Below are positions 9,902 to 18,127 of a DNA stretch of 20,886 nucleotides, piece after piece. The position numbers and the translations under genes were made by a program. This DNA is from Paulinella micropora (Eukaryota; Cercozoa; Imbricatea; Euglyphida): NCBI GenBank assembly GCA_009731375.1, contig BJOX01000041.1, positions 1,171,223-1,192,108 of the forward strand. The letters run 5' to 3'. The notes beneath the pieces were generated by a model, which saw nothing but the letters and a program-made list of their open reading frames with translations, had not been told where the DNA came from and did no database searches. How positions within the stretch are numbered: position 1 is the first letter of the stretch; each line of letters opens with the position of its first letter.

Positions 9902-10271
9902 TTTGCAATATTAGAAGCCGGTTTAACGTCTCCCAGGCGTCCCCGGTTGACTCAATAACCAGCTCCAAACCTCCTTTAATAGGAAAATCAATCAACACAG
10001 ACAAAAGCCCGCCAAACGAACGAAACAGCTCATGCACTGCAGGTCTCTAAGTCAAAAATTCAGGTGTCCAAACGTGACATATTTGCATTTGCGCCACCAC
10101 TGCCACCCACACCAGTAATTACTACTTTTTCCACACTATGAACTATAACTATTTATTATTAACTAAAGTATTTACCTGTTGTATTAAACACATCACCCTG
10201 ACTCACTTCCTAAGCTGCCCCTTGATGGCATTAATACTAACGACTTACACACGAGTCTTCCTTCAAAAGTC
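9902..10271. other. Spacer, no gene recognised
   Basis: Possible 5' continuation of the RecQ remnant on the minus strand, but no helicase motif can be read in any frame. AT-rich from about 10110 to 10200. Confidence 0.3.
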
Positions 10272-10439
10272 TTACCGATCACGGTTCTTTCCGGTCATCT
10301 TCGCATACTTCGGTCCCCGCTGCCGCTTGGTATTGGCATCACCGTAATTGTCGGCGGAACCGATCTTCTCCAACAACGCCTTTCCCGCGAAGACTGACTC
10401 CTCATTCGAATGCGCTCTCAACCGACCGACACATGACAT
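10272..10439 (-). CDS. Small basic ORF, 55 aa, unknown
   Basis: ATG at 10439-10437, stop TAA at 10274-10272. The product is Lys/Arg-rich toward the end (TKRQRGPKYAKMTGKNRDR). The last codons overlap CGGTAAGA, a good splice-donor context, so this could be the end of an exon rather than a complete gene. It lies on the same strand as the RecQ remnant and as the candidate LTR to its right, where it might be the start of a gag-like ORF. No family recognised. Confidence 0.2.
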   Translation of the reverse strand: MSCVGRLRAHSNEESVFAGKALLEKIGSADNYGDANTKRQRGPKYAKMTGKNRDR

Positions 10440-10648
10440 AAGGCATTCCGGCTGTCGAACAGGTATTGTAAAAATAATTTGTTCACGTCCAGTGCGAGTC
10501 TCATCCGTAAGAACTCGTGCCCCCGAGCTCCAGCTCTATCCTTCCTCTGGCATCTGATGTAAATGTCATCCCTTGATCTCCCCTTCCAGTCGAATGTTAG
10601 ACCACTATTAGTAATATAATGACCTATGATAGCAACGCTACACTTCAA
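10418..10648 (-). CDS. Hypothetical ORF, 76 aa
   Basis: ATG at 10648, stop TGA at 10418-10420. It overlaps the 55-aa frame in another phase. Residues about 24-65 (KGRSRDDIYI ... VNKLFLQYLFDS) look moderately protein-like, and a frameshift could join the two frames. No domain is recognised. It could be the start of an internal region following the candidate minus-strand LTR. Weak call. Confidence 0.15.
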   Translation of the reverse strand: MKCSVAIIGHYITNSGLTFDWKGRSRDDIYIRCQRKDRAGARGHEFLRMRLALDVNKLFLQYLFDSRNALCHVSVG

Positions 10649-10703
10649 GCAGTATTACAGCTTTAATAAGAAAAGGCGCGAACAGGACACGCCGCGTAAC
10701 CTG

Positions 10704-10759
10704 ACTGGCCGGATCGTAAGTAATGGCTCTAACGACACCGTTACTCTGATACGGCCGGT
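10704..10759. repeat. Long imperfect hairpin
   Basis: The outer arms ACTGGCCGGATC (10704-10715) and GATACGGCCGGT (10748-10759) pair with two mismatches. The inner arms AGTAATGG (10719-10726) and CCGTTACT (10738-10745) pair with one G:T-type mismatch. The loop is 11 nt. The hairpin lies inside the candidate minus-strand LTR, where it might serve in the transcript end or be a recombination relic. Confidence 0.6.
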
Positions 10760-10792
10760 CCTGAACTATTAATTAAGATTATAGTTCCAACA

Positions 10793-10800
10793 CTCCCCCT
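10793..10800 (-). promoter_or_regulatory. Candidate polypurine tract and LTR start of a second LTR element
   Basis: On the minus strand AGGGGGAG (10800-10793) is followed directly by TGTTGGAAC (from 10792). This is the standard layout of a polypurine tract next to a copia-type LTR that starts TGTTGG. The plus-strand copia element further right has the similar AAGGGGGAG at 17096-17104 followed by CGTTGGAC. The left end of this LTR cannot be fixed. Confidence 0.45.
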
Positions 10801-10930
10801 GGAACAAAGTAAATTAATATGTAAGTTACTGCCGGTCCTACAAAAGTTACGCCACCTACTACTATTTTGTGAAACATGAGAAAACATATATCTTACCCTC
10901 ATACTCTCCGAGAAGTAATGTCGGGGTTGG

Positions 10931-11519
10931 CTACCCTTCTATCCACAGCGAGTATGCATCAGTTAGAGAACATACAAGGCAGCGGGCCTGTGGTATAGTC
11001 GACTCTTTGGGGCTTGTGCTTCCCAACATTTCAACAGAAAGAGGACCGAGGTCGAAAAGCTCTTGGACTTCTCCCAACAGTGAGCACACATGTGCGGGCG
11101 CAGAGGATGGCGACAGAGTGCCTCGCCCCTCCATATCTTGCCTAATTCGGGCAATAACTGCAAAACCCCATTTTGCTAACTCCGCTATGTAGCTCTGCTC
11201 TCTGTACAACCTTTCACCTTGTGCTCCTAAAATGTCCATGAGTTTGTATGCACTCAAAGAGGGACTAGTACTATCCGGAGCAGGGGGGCACGGATCGCTG
11301 CTCGGTTATCCAACCTAAAACTACCGCTAATCTCATCCTGACTATCACTCTGCATGTTGGCAAATGTCAGGCATTGTCCAGTAGCTTGCCCAGAGCCAGT
11401 TGGTGGAATCTGGCCCAGAGACCGTAGGTGGAACGACGTGGACAGATCCGTGGAATCGGGCCCAGAGTCAGCCGAAGTTGGTGCGACGGCAGGAGCAGCC
11501 GTGGAAGCAGGAGGAGGCT
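10931..11519 (-). pseudogene. Uncharacterised Pro/Ser-rich ORF with one frameshift
   Basis: Two minus-strand frames adjoin at a G6 run (11283-11288). The upstream frame is Pro/Ala/Ser-rich, then polar. The downstream frame, ending at TAG 10931-10933, contains a helical-looking stretch (AYKLMDILGAQGERLY, ELAKWGFAVIARIRQDM). The upstream edge, about 11519, follows TTTGGGTTTGCAG, a plausible 3' splice site. The stop lies about 130 nt before the candidate polypurine tract, which suggests the last ORF of a non-autonomous LTR element. It is not RNase H, and I do not recognise the family. A one-base indel in the G run would explain the break. Confidence 0.35.
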
Positions 11520-11799
11520 GCAAACCCAAAGCCCGTGCAATCTATCATGGAACAAACATATTGCAAACAAGGAGAGAACACACGTGAGTCACCTGAAGCT
11601 TGGTTCCTTCCAATCTCCTCGTTTGCTCGTCCCTTTCGCCCTTCCTCTTCTTCATTCCAGATTCCTGTTCAGTCAAAAAAAGGAAAGCATGACTGAACTG
11701 GCAGACACTTGGGCATTCCATTTCTACTCTCATTTTGGGGAGGCATGCCTGCCCAGCTATACAGGAGCAAGAACAACGACACGTGGTCCTTTGTTCAGA
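11520..11799. other. Spacer, nothing definite
   Basis: Overlapping open frames exist on both strands, but none has a recognisable motif. Likely intron or flank of the minus-strand ORF. Confidence 0.3.
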
Positions 11800-12030
11800 C
11801 TTTTGCTCAGATTTTGCTCACACTTTTGCTCACAGAAGTTCACTGGTATGATTTTAAGCAAAAACCCGCCCAAAATTGATCCGTGGGCAGAGGAAAGTGG
11901 CTTTTCACTTTGGACTGCCTATCATATGTCAGCCATACCAGGTAAATTACCTCACAACCCGGAATAAACCTTTCCAAAACTAAAAAAAGATCCGGTTGCT
12001 CACGCTTTTGCTCACACTTTTGCTCACACA
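11800..12030. repeat. Two clusters of TTTTGCTCACA short repeats
   Basis: Units of TTTTGCTCA(CA) occur three times at about 11800-11835 and three times at about 11996-12030. The second cluster ends 5 bp before the copia 5' LTR. A short inverted repeat, AAGTG-GCTTTT-CACTT, lies between them at about 11896. Confidence 0.7.
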
Positions 12031-12035
12031 TTTTC

Positions 12036-12368
12036 CGTTGGTAGGATAACTACGTTTACTATTAGTGATTACTTTGTGACTGGTAAGTAATTTATTCGTA
12101 TAGTCGAATGACCGTATAGTTCTAGTCAATAATGGTAACGGACGTAACGGTCTATATTAGCATTTCAGGGTTGGACAATAACGATTGCGTAATAATTACA
12201 GTCGTGCGGACTTTATTTCAGTTTCATTATTACCTTTGAGTTTGTCAGTTCTGCTATCTACTTGCGAATTAAAGGTGTCGATTGGCATCGTGGCTTCTAA
12301 CGGATTCCCTCAGCAAACCGGAGTGTAAAGGTATTAGGTCCGTGAGTGACCGGGTAATTACCTGACCA
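12036..12368 (+). repeat. Copia 5' LTR (333 bp)
   Basis: Starts CGTTGGTAGG and ends ACCTGACCA. Blocks shared with the 3' LTR in the same order and at nearly the same offset: CAGTTCTGC at +210 (here 12246; +213 in the 3' LTR), GCAAACCG (12313) and TGAGTGACCGG (12343). The end is fixed by the primer site two bases later. The start is fixed by analogy with the 3' LTR behind its polypurine tract. The two LTRs are clearly diverged. Confidence 0.6.
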
Positions 12369-12370
12369 AC

Positions 12371-12383
12371 GGTTATGAGCCGC
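12371..12383 (+). promoter_or_regulatory. tRNA primer-binding site, initiator tRNA-Met anticodon type
   Basis: GGTTATGAGCCGC lies two bases after the LTR end. Its reverse complement contains GGCTCATAACC, the anticodon stem-loop sequence of yeast-type initiator tRNA-Met. Drosophila copia and yeast Ty5 are known to prime with this half-tRNA. The site is absent after the 3' LTR, as expected. It overlaps the first ATG of the gag-like frame (12375). Confidence 0.65.
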
Positions 12384-13235
12384 TGGGGAAACGATTTTCG
12401 GCACCATGCGGTTACTAGCATGAGACAGTTGCTGTCTCACACACCGGTGTTTAGCGGAAACAAAAAGGATTTGCAGAGTTGCTATTATCAGATAGAGGAG
12501 TATGCATATGGTATTAGCACAACTCTCGGGGATATGTTTCATGATGCTTTTAAGGACCATAAAGCGGCAAAAACAAAATATGGTTTTGATAGAGACAGGA
12601 TGAGAAAAGCAGAAGAAATGGAAGAACCGAGAGAATCACACGAGGTGGACACACCAGAGGGATCAGACGAAGAAGAAGAAACAGAGACACAACAACCACG
12701 ACAACAGAGACAGAGAGGTAGCCAAACACCACAAGACCAGAAATCACAGACAGACAAACGTGCCAACTGGAAAGATCTCACAAAGGAAGAGAAGAAAGCT
12801 TGGGAGGAAAAAGCGAACAGAAAGAAGAAAAGAGCGATGACAAGAACCAACAAAGATGTGTACTTGCTAAGAAAGAAAAGGTACAGAGAAGAGCAGCAGT
12901 ATCTGCATCGCTGCAGAATGTTTCAACTTCTCGTTACGACAGCATTCTCGGAAGCTAAAGTAATACAATTTCTTCGCAGCAAAAAGGTTCATTGCCCGTT
13001 CGAGAAAGTCGGCATTGTCAAAGAAAAATACGGTAATCTAAGTGGTGCGGCAAGATATATCGAAGAGAAAGCATTTAAAGAGATGAGACCGAGACCGACA
13101 GAGGATATGGATGAGTATCTAACACAACATCTACTGCAGAAGAACTGGCTAGAAAAGCTTGTGAGAATAGAGAGAGTAAGGGATGTGTGTTATATGCTAT
13201 GTATCCAGAGAAGAGTGCAAATAAGAAGCCTGTAG
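12375..13235 (+). CDS. Gag-like ORF of the copia element
   Basis: 286 codons from ATG 12375, the first Met after an in-frame TGA at 12363-12365, to a TAG at 13233-13235. N-terminal region: LLSHTPVFSGNKKDLQSC, like the start of a copia capsid domain. Middle (about 75-175): a highly charged Glu/Gln/Lys/Arg-rich linker. C-terminal part: EDMDEYLTQHLLQKNWLEKL. No CX2CX4HX4C knuckle is present and no protease motif follows. The last about 16 codons overlap the integrase frame in another phase, so a frameshift or deletion joins them. Expected role is particle assembly. Confidence 0.6.
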   Translation: MSRWGNDFRHHAVTSMRQLLSHTPVFSGNKKDLQSCYYQIEEYAYGISTTLGDMFHDAFKDHKAAKTKYGFDRDRMRKAEEMEEPRESHEVDTPEGSDEEEETETQQPRQQRQRGSQTPQDQKSQTDKRANWKDLTKEEKKAWEEKANRKKKRAMTRTNKDVYLLRKKRYREEQQYLHRCRMFQLLVTTAFSEAKVIQFLRSKKVHCPFEKVGIVKEKYGNLSGAARYIEEKAFKEMRPRPTEDMDEYLTQHLLQKNWLEKLVRIERVRDVCYMLCIQRRVQIRSL

Positions 13236-14307
13236 ACATTTACGTCATGCATCAGTGCAGCGGGCATAAGGCTATAAAGAAGATCTATGGATTAGGCAAG
13301 GCACTGGGCCGCAAAGTTGTCGGCAATGAGGATTTAGTTAGATATTGTGAAGCTTGTATGATGGGTAAGGCTAAAGAATTGCCCAGATTTAAGAAGAATA
13401 GGATTAGGAGAGCTAGTTATGCGAGTGAGCTTTTGCACGTAGATACAGCCGGACCATGGGCAGTAATGTCCATCAATGGCAAGTACTACAAGTTTTGTGT
13501 TACAGACAATTGTTCTGGTTATATCTTAGACTTTTACTTAAGACACAAGAACGAGTTTGTAGAGTGTCTTAAGCAGTAGCGTGGTTTGAACGACAGACCG
13601 GTAGGAAGGTCAAACTTGTCACGTGTGACAACGAATTCGTTGCCCCCGTGGAAGTAATTGAATGGTGGAAGCCATTACAATTTATTTGGAAAGTTTCAGC
13701 ACCAGGAGACAAAGACGGAAATCCGATAGCTGAAAAAAGTTAATGACATAACTGCAGGGCCAGCTAGGGCTATGCGATATGAAGCTAACCTTCCACTTAA
13801 GTTCTGGGCAGAAATGGAACACACCGCTACCACGCTACCCAACATATTGCCAGCTACAACCGGACCACGTCAAGGGATTTCACCCTTTGAGCAGTGTTTG
13901 GGTTACAAACCGGCCATTCTGCAACGGAAACCAATAGGATGTATGGGAGTAATGTATGTCGGCAAGGAAGTTGGCAATGGAAACTATAGGGGAAAACGTG
14001 TGATGGTTGTGTTCAAAGAGCTTTACAGGGTTGGGATGGCCGCAAGGTCATATCGAACGTACGCAACGTGCGTTTTAAACCCCATGTAGTTGGAAAAGAT
14101 GCACACCCACCCAGAGGAGTACAATGGGACGATGAATCTGAGGGGGAGAGTAGCAATGCAGAGCAGCTTGAGCAAGCGGAGACAGAACCGGAACATAAAG
14201 TTCAGGGGGAGTCAGAAGAGCATGAGGAAATACATGGAGTTGAGGACGACACTGGTCCAGATTCCGGTCTTCCCATTGACTCTAACGAAAGCCAAGTTGT
14301 TGATTAG
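13187..14307 (+). pseudogene. Copia integrase, frameshifted
   Basis: HHCC domain: HQCSGH then CEACMMGKA (about 13246-13370). Core domain: first Asp in LLHVDTAGPW (about 13436), second Asp in TCDNEF (about 13625) and Glu in PIAEK (about 13730); the last two are 35 residues apart, as in D,D-35-E integrases. A TAG (13577-13579) with a frame change, a one-base slip in the A run near 13735 and another near 14035 break it. The C-terminal part has WDGRKVISNVRNVRF, then an acidic tail ending at TAG 14305-14307. Integrase inserts the cDNA into the host genome. Confidence 0.8.
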
Positions 14308-14858
14308 GACGACGGGGTAACACCCATCGAATCGCTTAGTGCGCAAGACCCTTCAGCTAGTCACCCAAGCCGGAGATATAGGGAAGGAGAAGCGCCAAAC
14401 AAGGGCCTCACATGGGAGCAAAGTGACAAAATCACGACAGCTAACATAGTGAGAGGGAAACGAGAAAGAAAGGAACGGACGATAGCAAAGCCGGACACAC
14501 AACCAGTCACAACTAAGAAGGTAGTCAAGGAAGATACTTAGAAAATGTCAAGGTAGTTGTACCAGCGGTAGCTTTTGGTGAACTATGGGCGAAGGAAGAG
14601 TATGGAGACAGTTGGCAAGAAGCTAAACGAACCGGTAAGGTTTTGAAACCATGCGAGAAAGGTGATAGACTCAAAGTTCGCAAACAGCCCAAGCCAAGTC
14701 ACTTTGTATCTTTTGATGACGGACTAGTCGAAAAAATGTTAGACAGTGAAATCAAGAAGTATAAAGTAGACCCAATCCATCCACCCGGTGAACTAGAAGA
14801 CGCCAAGTCGTCTGAGGAAAGCATACTAGGAGAGGATAGTAGTGAAGTTTTACTCTAG
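14308..14858 (+). pseudogene. Copia linker between integrase and RT, interrupted
   Basis: The frame continues after the TAG at 14305-14307 with low-complexity polar sequence (ANIVRGKRERKERTIAKP) to a TAG near 14539. A different phase is then open to TAG 14856-14858, with VAFGELWAKEEYGDSWQEAK. This is the usual variable hinge between integrase and RT. Confidence 0.55.
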
Positions 14859-16040
14859 CTCACACTACGTGTGCCAAAAGAGATAGTCGACGAAGGGCTA
14901 ACAGCAAAAGAGTTGAAAGAAGGCATGGATAAAGAGATAGAGGCTCTTAAGTCTTTGAACACCTATACCTGGGTAAGCCCCAAGGAAGCAAAACAGAAGG
15001 GAGTGTCGAAAATAGTAAGATTGACATGGGTACATAAAGTCAAGCTTGATGATAAAGGACGAAAGTTTGTCAAGTCACGATTAGCTTTGAGAGGAGATAT
15101 GCTAGAACCAGGAGTTAGCTATAATCCAGATCAGCTATTTGTACCTTGTGCAGCTCATCGATCACTACTTTTCTTAGCTAAGATAGCTGCCTGGCATGGT
15201 CACAAGTTGTATGGTATAGACTTTAAAAATGCTTACTTGAATGCTAGAATGAATGATCCTGTTTACGCATACGCCCCAGATGGTTTAGACAGGGAAGGTC
15301 ATGATGGCATGATATTAAGGATAGATGGAGCTCTGTATGGTGCCCCACAAGCCGGCAGACGTTGGTATGAAATCTTGGCCCCACAGTTAGAGGAGTTAGG
15401 ATTTCGATTGCTGGACGCAGATCTATGTATGTTCGTTGAGAAAGACAAACCCATAAGAGACGCAATCATTTGCATATTTCATGTAGATGATCTAATCTTT
15501 TCGGCGCCTTACGAACGAGCGTATGATAAGTTTGCAAGCCAGCTAGAAAAGTTCTATCCCCTAAAACGATTAGGAATAGCCAAAGAGTTTAAGGGTACAG
15601 AAATAGAACAGGAAGGAGGTCGCATTTTACTACATCAGACGAGATATCAGAAACAGATCTTGAAAGACGTAGGATATGCAGACGCACGCCCGCTAAGCAC
15701 GCCTAGCGCAGAACAGGAGCCAGAACCTATGTCGGAATCTAGTGCACTTAGGAAGCATTCCATTCCTAGCTTAGTTGTAAAGTTACTATTTTTGACTAAG
15801 ATGACTAGACCAGATGCAGATCAAGCTTTGAATGCAGCTAGCGTTATGCAGACCTTTGACGTTGGAGTGACTTATGCAATGATGGGACAAATTTTTCGGT
15901 ACTTAGTGAATTCATTTCGCGGTATTGCATTTCACGGGCCGAAATCATTGCAAGAGGCAAGGACATATCCGAGAATTACTCTATGGCCTGACGCGGCGCA
16001 TAAAGTATGCAAAAAGACAGGGAAGTCTCGTACAGAGTAA
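14859..16040 (+). CDS. Copia reverse transcriptase (RVT_2) and start of RNase H
   Basis: An uninterrupted frame of about 390 codons, in the same phase as the preceding segment across the TAG at 14856-14858, so there is no native start codon. RT motifs: TWVHKVKLDDKG and KSRLALRGD (fingers); catalytic Asp in YGIDFKNAYL; LYGAPQAGRRWY (the LYGLKQAPRxW equivalent); and FHVDDLIFSA with both Asp of the YVDD box, Tyr replaced by His. Then TRPDADQALNAAS leads into RNase H. The first RNase H Asp may be in LWPDAAHK; the frame breaks near 16030. The enzyme copies element RNA into cDNA inside virus-like particles. Confidence 0.9.
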   Translation, partial: LTLRVPKEIVDEGLTAKELKEGMDKEIEALKSLNTYTWVSPKEAKQKGVSKIVRLTWVHKVKLDDKGRKFVKSRLALRGDMLEPGVSYNPDQLFVPCAAHRSLLFLAKIAAWHGHKLYGIDFKNAYLNARMNDPVYAYAPDGLDREGHDGMILRIDGALYGAPQAGRRWYEILAPQLEELGFRLLDADLCMFVEKDKPIRDAIICIFHVDDLIFSAPYERAYDKFASQLEKFYPLKRLGIAKEFKGTEIEQEGGRILLHQTRYQKQILKDVGYADARPLSTPSAEQEPEPMSESSALRKHSIPSLVVKLLFLTKMTRPDADQALNAASVMQTFDVGVTYAMMGQIFRYLVNSFRGIAFHGPKSLQEARTYPRITLWPDAAHKVCKKTGKSRTE

Positions 16041-16446
16041 TATAGTTCTATGGGGAGGTGACCCAATTGCATGGTTATCGAAACGACAATCACGGATTGC
16101 ATTAAGCTCGAATGATATGGAAATCTTCGCAGCAGTAGAATGTATTCGTGAAGGGTTAGCAGTTAGACATATAGCGGAGGAATTAGGAGTAGCACAGAAA
16201 AGCCCGTTAGAATTATTTGAGGACAACGCACAAACTATTTTAGCAGCAGAGAGAGGAATGTGAGGGTCACGCACTAAACATCTACCACTTGAACTACATT
16301 TCATGCATCACGCACAACGTGATAAAGAAGTAAGGTTTGTAAAAGTAGGAACTAAGAAGCAGATAGCAGATGTATTAACTAAACATGTACCTAAGGACCA
16401 ATTTGAGTACTTGGTTAGTAAATTCATGATCACTCTTAAACCATAA
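16026..16446 (+). pseudogene. Copia RNase H, C-terminal part
   Basis: In a different frame from the RT: LWGGDPIAWLSKRQSRIALS (the G-x-I-SWxSKKQ...ALSS block), SSNDMEIFAA (usually SSTEAEYxA) and FEDNAQTILA (the cDN block). After a TGA (16261-16263) the same frame continues with SRTKHLPLELHFMHHA and QIADVLTKHVPKDQFEYL, a very typical copia polyprotein end, to TAA 16444-16446. About 10-15 residues around the first RNase H Asp appear to be lost at the 16030 frameshift. Confidence 0.8.
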
Positions 16447-17095
16447 ACCTTATTGACGGAAAATTTGCAAATTTCCGCTGAGTTCACTCATGATGTTCTT
16501 TTGTGTGAGTGTGAGTCTTTTCTTTGCAGGCGATGTCTCTATATAGGTGTTCGTTTGAGGCGAGGCGAATGATCCCGTGGACTTCAATTCGAGCGTAAAC
16601 GAGGCGCGTGACATGACGTCACCATCGATCGTATGCGGCAAGAGCGGGACGTGATGGAAGTCGGAAGACGATGGAGGAGTCGGACAAGGAAGTTGGGCGA
16701 CAACAACAACGACTTCATCGGCGAGTCAAGTCGAATCGCGAATTACCATTGTTATTTTACTAGCTATCAGAGGGCTTAATGAGTTAACAGTTTTTGTTGC
16801 GATTTACACGCGAAAGGCAATTTTATATGATTGCTATTACGTAATCAGTGGTGATTATTACTTTATTTGTAAGTACGAGTATGTCATTTTCGTGAGCCAT
16901 TTTACGTCAGTTTAATTGACCAGCTATGGATCGAGATGCTTTTACGGCGAAGAATTGATGATTCGTGTGGATCTGCGATTTTGACTCGTTACGTTTTGAG
17001 TCGCGTAAGTATAGTACGTATAGGATATTAAGCTCACCAGGTCTAACACAATTATTGTGAAGTTATATCACAGGACAATTGACCATGATTGAATT
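16447..17095 (+). other. Long 3' non-coding region of the copia element
   Basis: About 650 nt between the end of RNase H and the polypurine tract, long for a copia element. It opens with a near-palindrome, CGGAAAATTTGCAAATTTCCG (about 16457-16477). A CTATATAGG motif lies at about 16540. No ORF recognised. It could contain leftover LTR sequence from another insertion. Confidence 0.4.
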
Positions 17096-17104
17096 AAGGG
17101 GGAG
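17096..17104 (+). promoter_or_regulatory. Polypurine tract
   Basis: AAGGGGGAG directly precedes the 3' LTR start CGTTGGAC. This is the usual plus-strand primer position. Confidence 0.65.
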
Positions 17105-17450
17105 CGTTGGACAGGTAGCTCCGAGTTCTGTTTAAGTCGTAATTATGATTGATTTCTATGTGCGGTAACATTTTACTAAGTCATAATTAGGAGTAACAGT
17201 AATGGGTAATCCAAGTCAATTGTGCACGTTACGTTTTTACTATTGTGCACCGGACCATATTATTGAGCGTCAGTTACTGCTAGTCACGCACTTATACTAG
17301 TTAGCTCTCTTGCAGTTCAGTTCTGCGGACGGTTTATGTCTTCGGATTAAAGTGGCTGTGAGCAACCTGGCTTTTAACGAAGTCTCAAGGCAAACCGCAA
17401 GTGAAAGTTAGGGTAAGTAAGGTCCTGAGTGACCGGTTTATACCTAATCA
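17105..17450 (+). repeat. Copia 3' LTR (346 bp)
   Basis: Starts CGTTGGACAGG and ends ACCTAATCA. CAGTTCTGC (17318), GCAAACCG (17390) and TGAGTGACCGG (17426) match the 5' LTR in order and spacing. Elsewhere the two LTRs differ a lot. Both begin CG rather than the canonical TG. Confidence 0.6.
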
Positions 17451-17923
17451 TCGCAATACATAGTTGCATTAAGTGTTGTCATGCTTGTCGCTACTTGACT
17501 CTTACGTTTGGTCTGCCCCTCTCAGTACCGTTGAGGTACGACTAAGTGTCAGACTCAGAGTCTGTAGCTGTCACTGTTCCGGTTACAGTAACACAACTTG
17601 ATCCTCTGCTCTTATATATATCATCTAAATAAGGATCAAAGATGATGGAAAATGTGGGAGACTAGCGGAGCTAAAAACAACCAAGACAAACTGCCACCAG
17701 CCAATTCCCGTGGTCTAGCCTAACGATAATATATTCCGGCGGCGGTCTAACTTCAAAAGTGAAACTTCAGCGACCCGAGTCACTGAGGTAGCTACGGTAA
17801 TATTATCGTTACCCGATGAAGTTAAGAATGTTATTATTATTATAATAACTTTCTCTTTTTGTGTCTGGGTTGACACAGTGGTATATTATTAATAAAGGTA
17901 CGGCAGCGGCGCATATTTATTAA
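17451..17923. other. Spacer with inverted repeats
   Basis: Perfect 12-bp arms TAACGATAATAT (17721-17732) and ATATTATCGTTA (17800-17811) are 67 nt apart. Smaller hairpins are CAGACTCAGAGTCTG (about 17552) and GTGTCTGGGTTGACAC (about 17861). AATAAA lies at about 17891. No gene recognised. This may be the remains of another LTR or a MITE. Confidence 0.4.
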
Positions 17924-18127
17924 TACCTATCTGCGCCTACATCGCACTTGAGAACAGCAGAAGGAAAAACGTGTCTGATTGCGACACCTGCCCACCTAGG
18001 CTCAAAGAAACTCTTACTCAGCATACTGACTGAGCACCTCAACAAATCGAAAAAAGGAGAGGAGCGTCACGAGTTCGGTGAACTCAAATGCTGGACACAA
18101 AGGTGCGTCCAGAAGAGAGCAGGCTAG
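17924..18127 (+). CDS. Unidentified 67-codon open stretch
   Basis: Open from after TAA (17921-17923) to TAG (18125-18127), with no Met. Its composition is protein-like: AEGKTCLIATPAHLGSKKLL, then a Lys/Glu-rich part and CWTQRC. It resembles an exon piece, but no splice sites stand out and I do not recognise a family. It may be chance. Confidence 0.2.
   Translation, partial: YLSAPTSHLRTAEGKTCLIATPAHLGSKKLLLSILTEHLNKSKKGEERHEFGELKCWTQRCVQKRAG

Larger units (their letters stand above)
12036..17450 (+). mobile_element. Ty1/copia-type LTR retrotransposon, degenerate
   Basis: Order: 5' LTR (12036-12368), primer site (12371-12383), gag-like ORF, integrase, reverse transcriptase, RNase H, polypurine tract (17096-17104), 3' LTR (17105-17450). 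Integrase before RT is diagnostic of copia-type (Pseudoviridae-like) elements. The internal region carries at least five frameshifts and several in-frame stops, so this copy cannot make a complete polyprotein. No CCHC zinc knuckle or aspartic protease motif is visible. No clear target-site duplication is seen: the bases just outside are TTTTC and TCGCA. Confidence 0.85.

Noticed and set aside
12539-12853. Minus-strand frame rich in Phe, Ser and Cys opposite gag
   Set aside because: Antisense shadow of the Glu/Lys-rich gag linker.
13187-13235. Programmed gag-pol frameshift
   Set aside because: The overlap is in the right place, but other frameshifts and stops follow at non-programmed positions and no clear slippery site is visible. 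Decay or deletion is the simpler reading.
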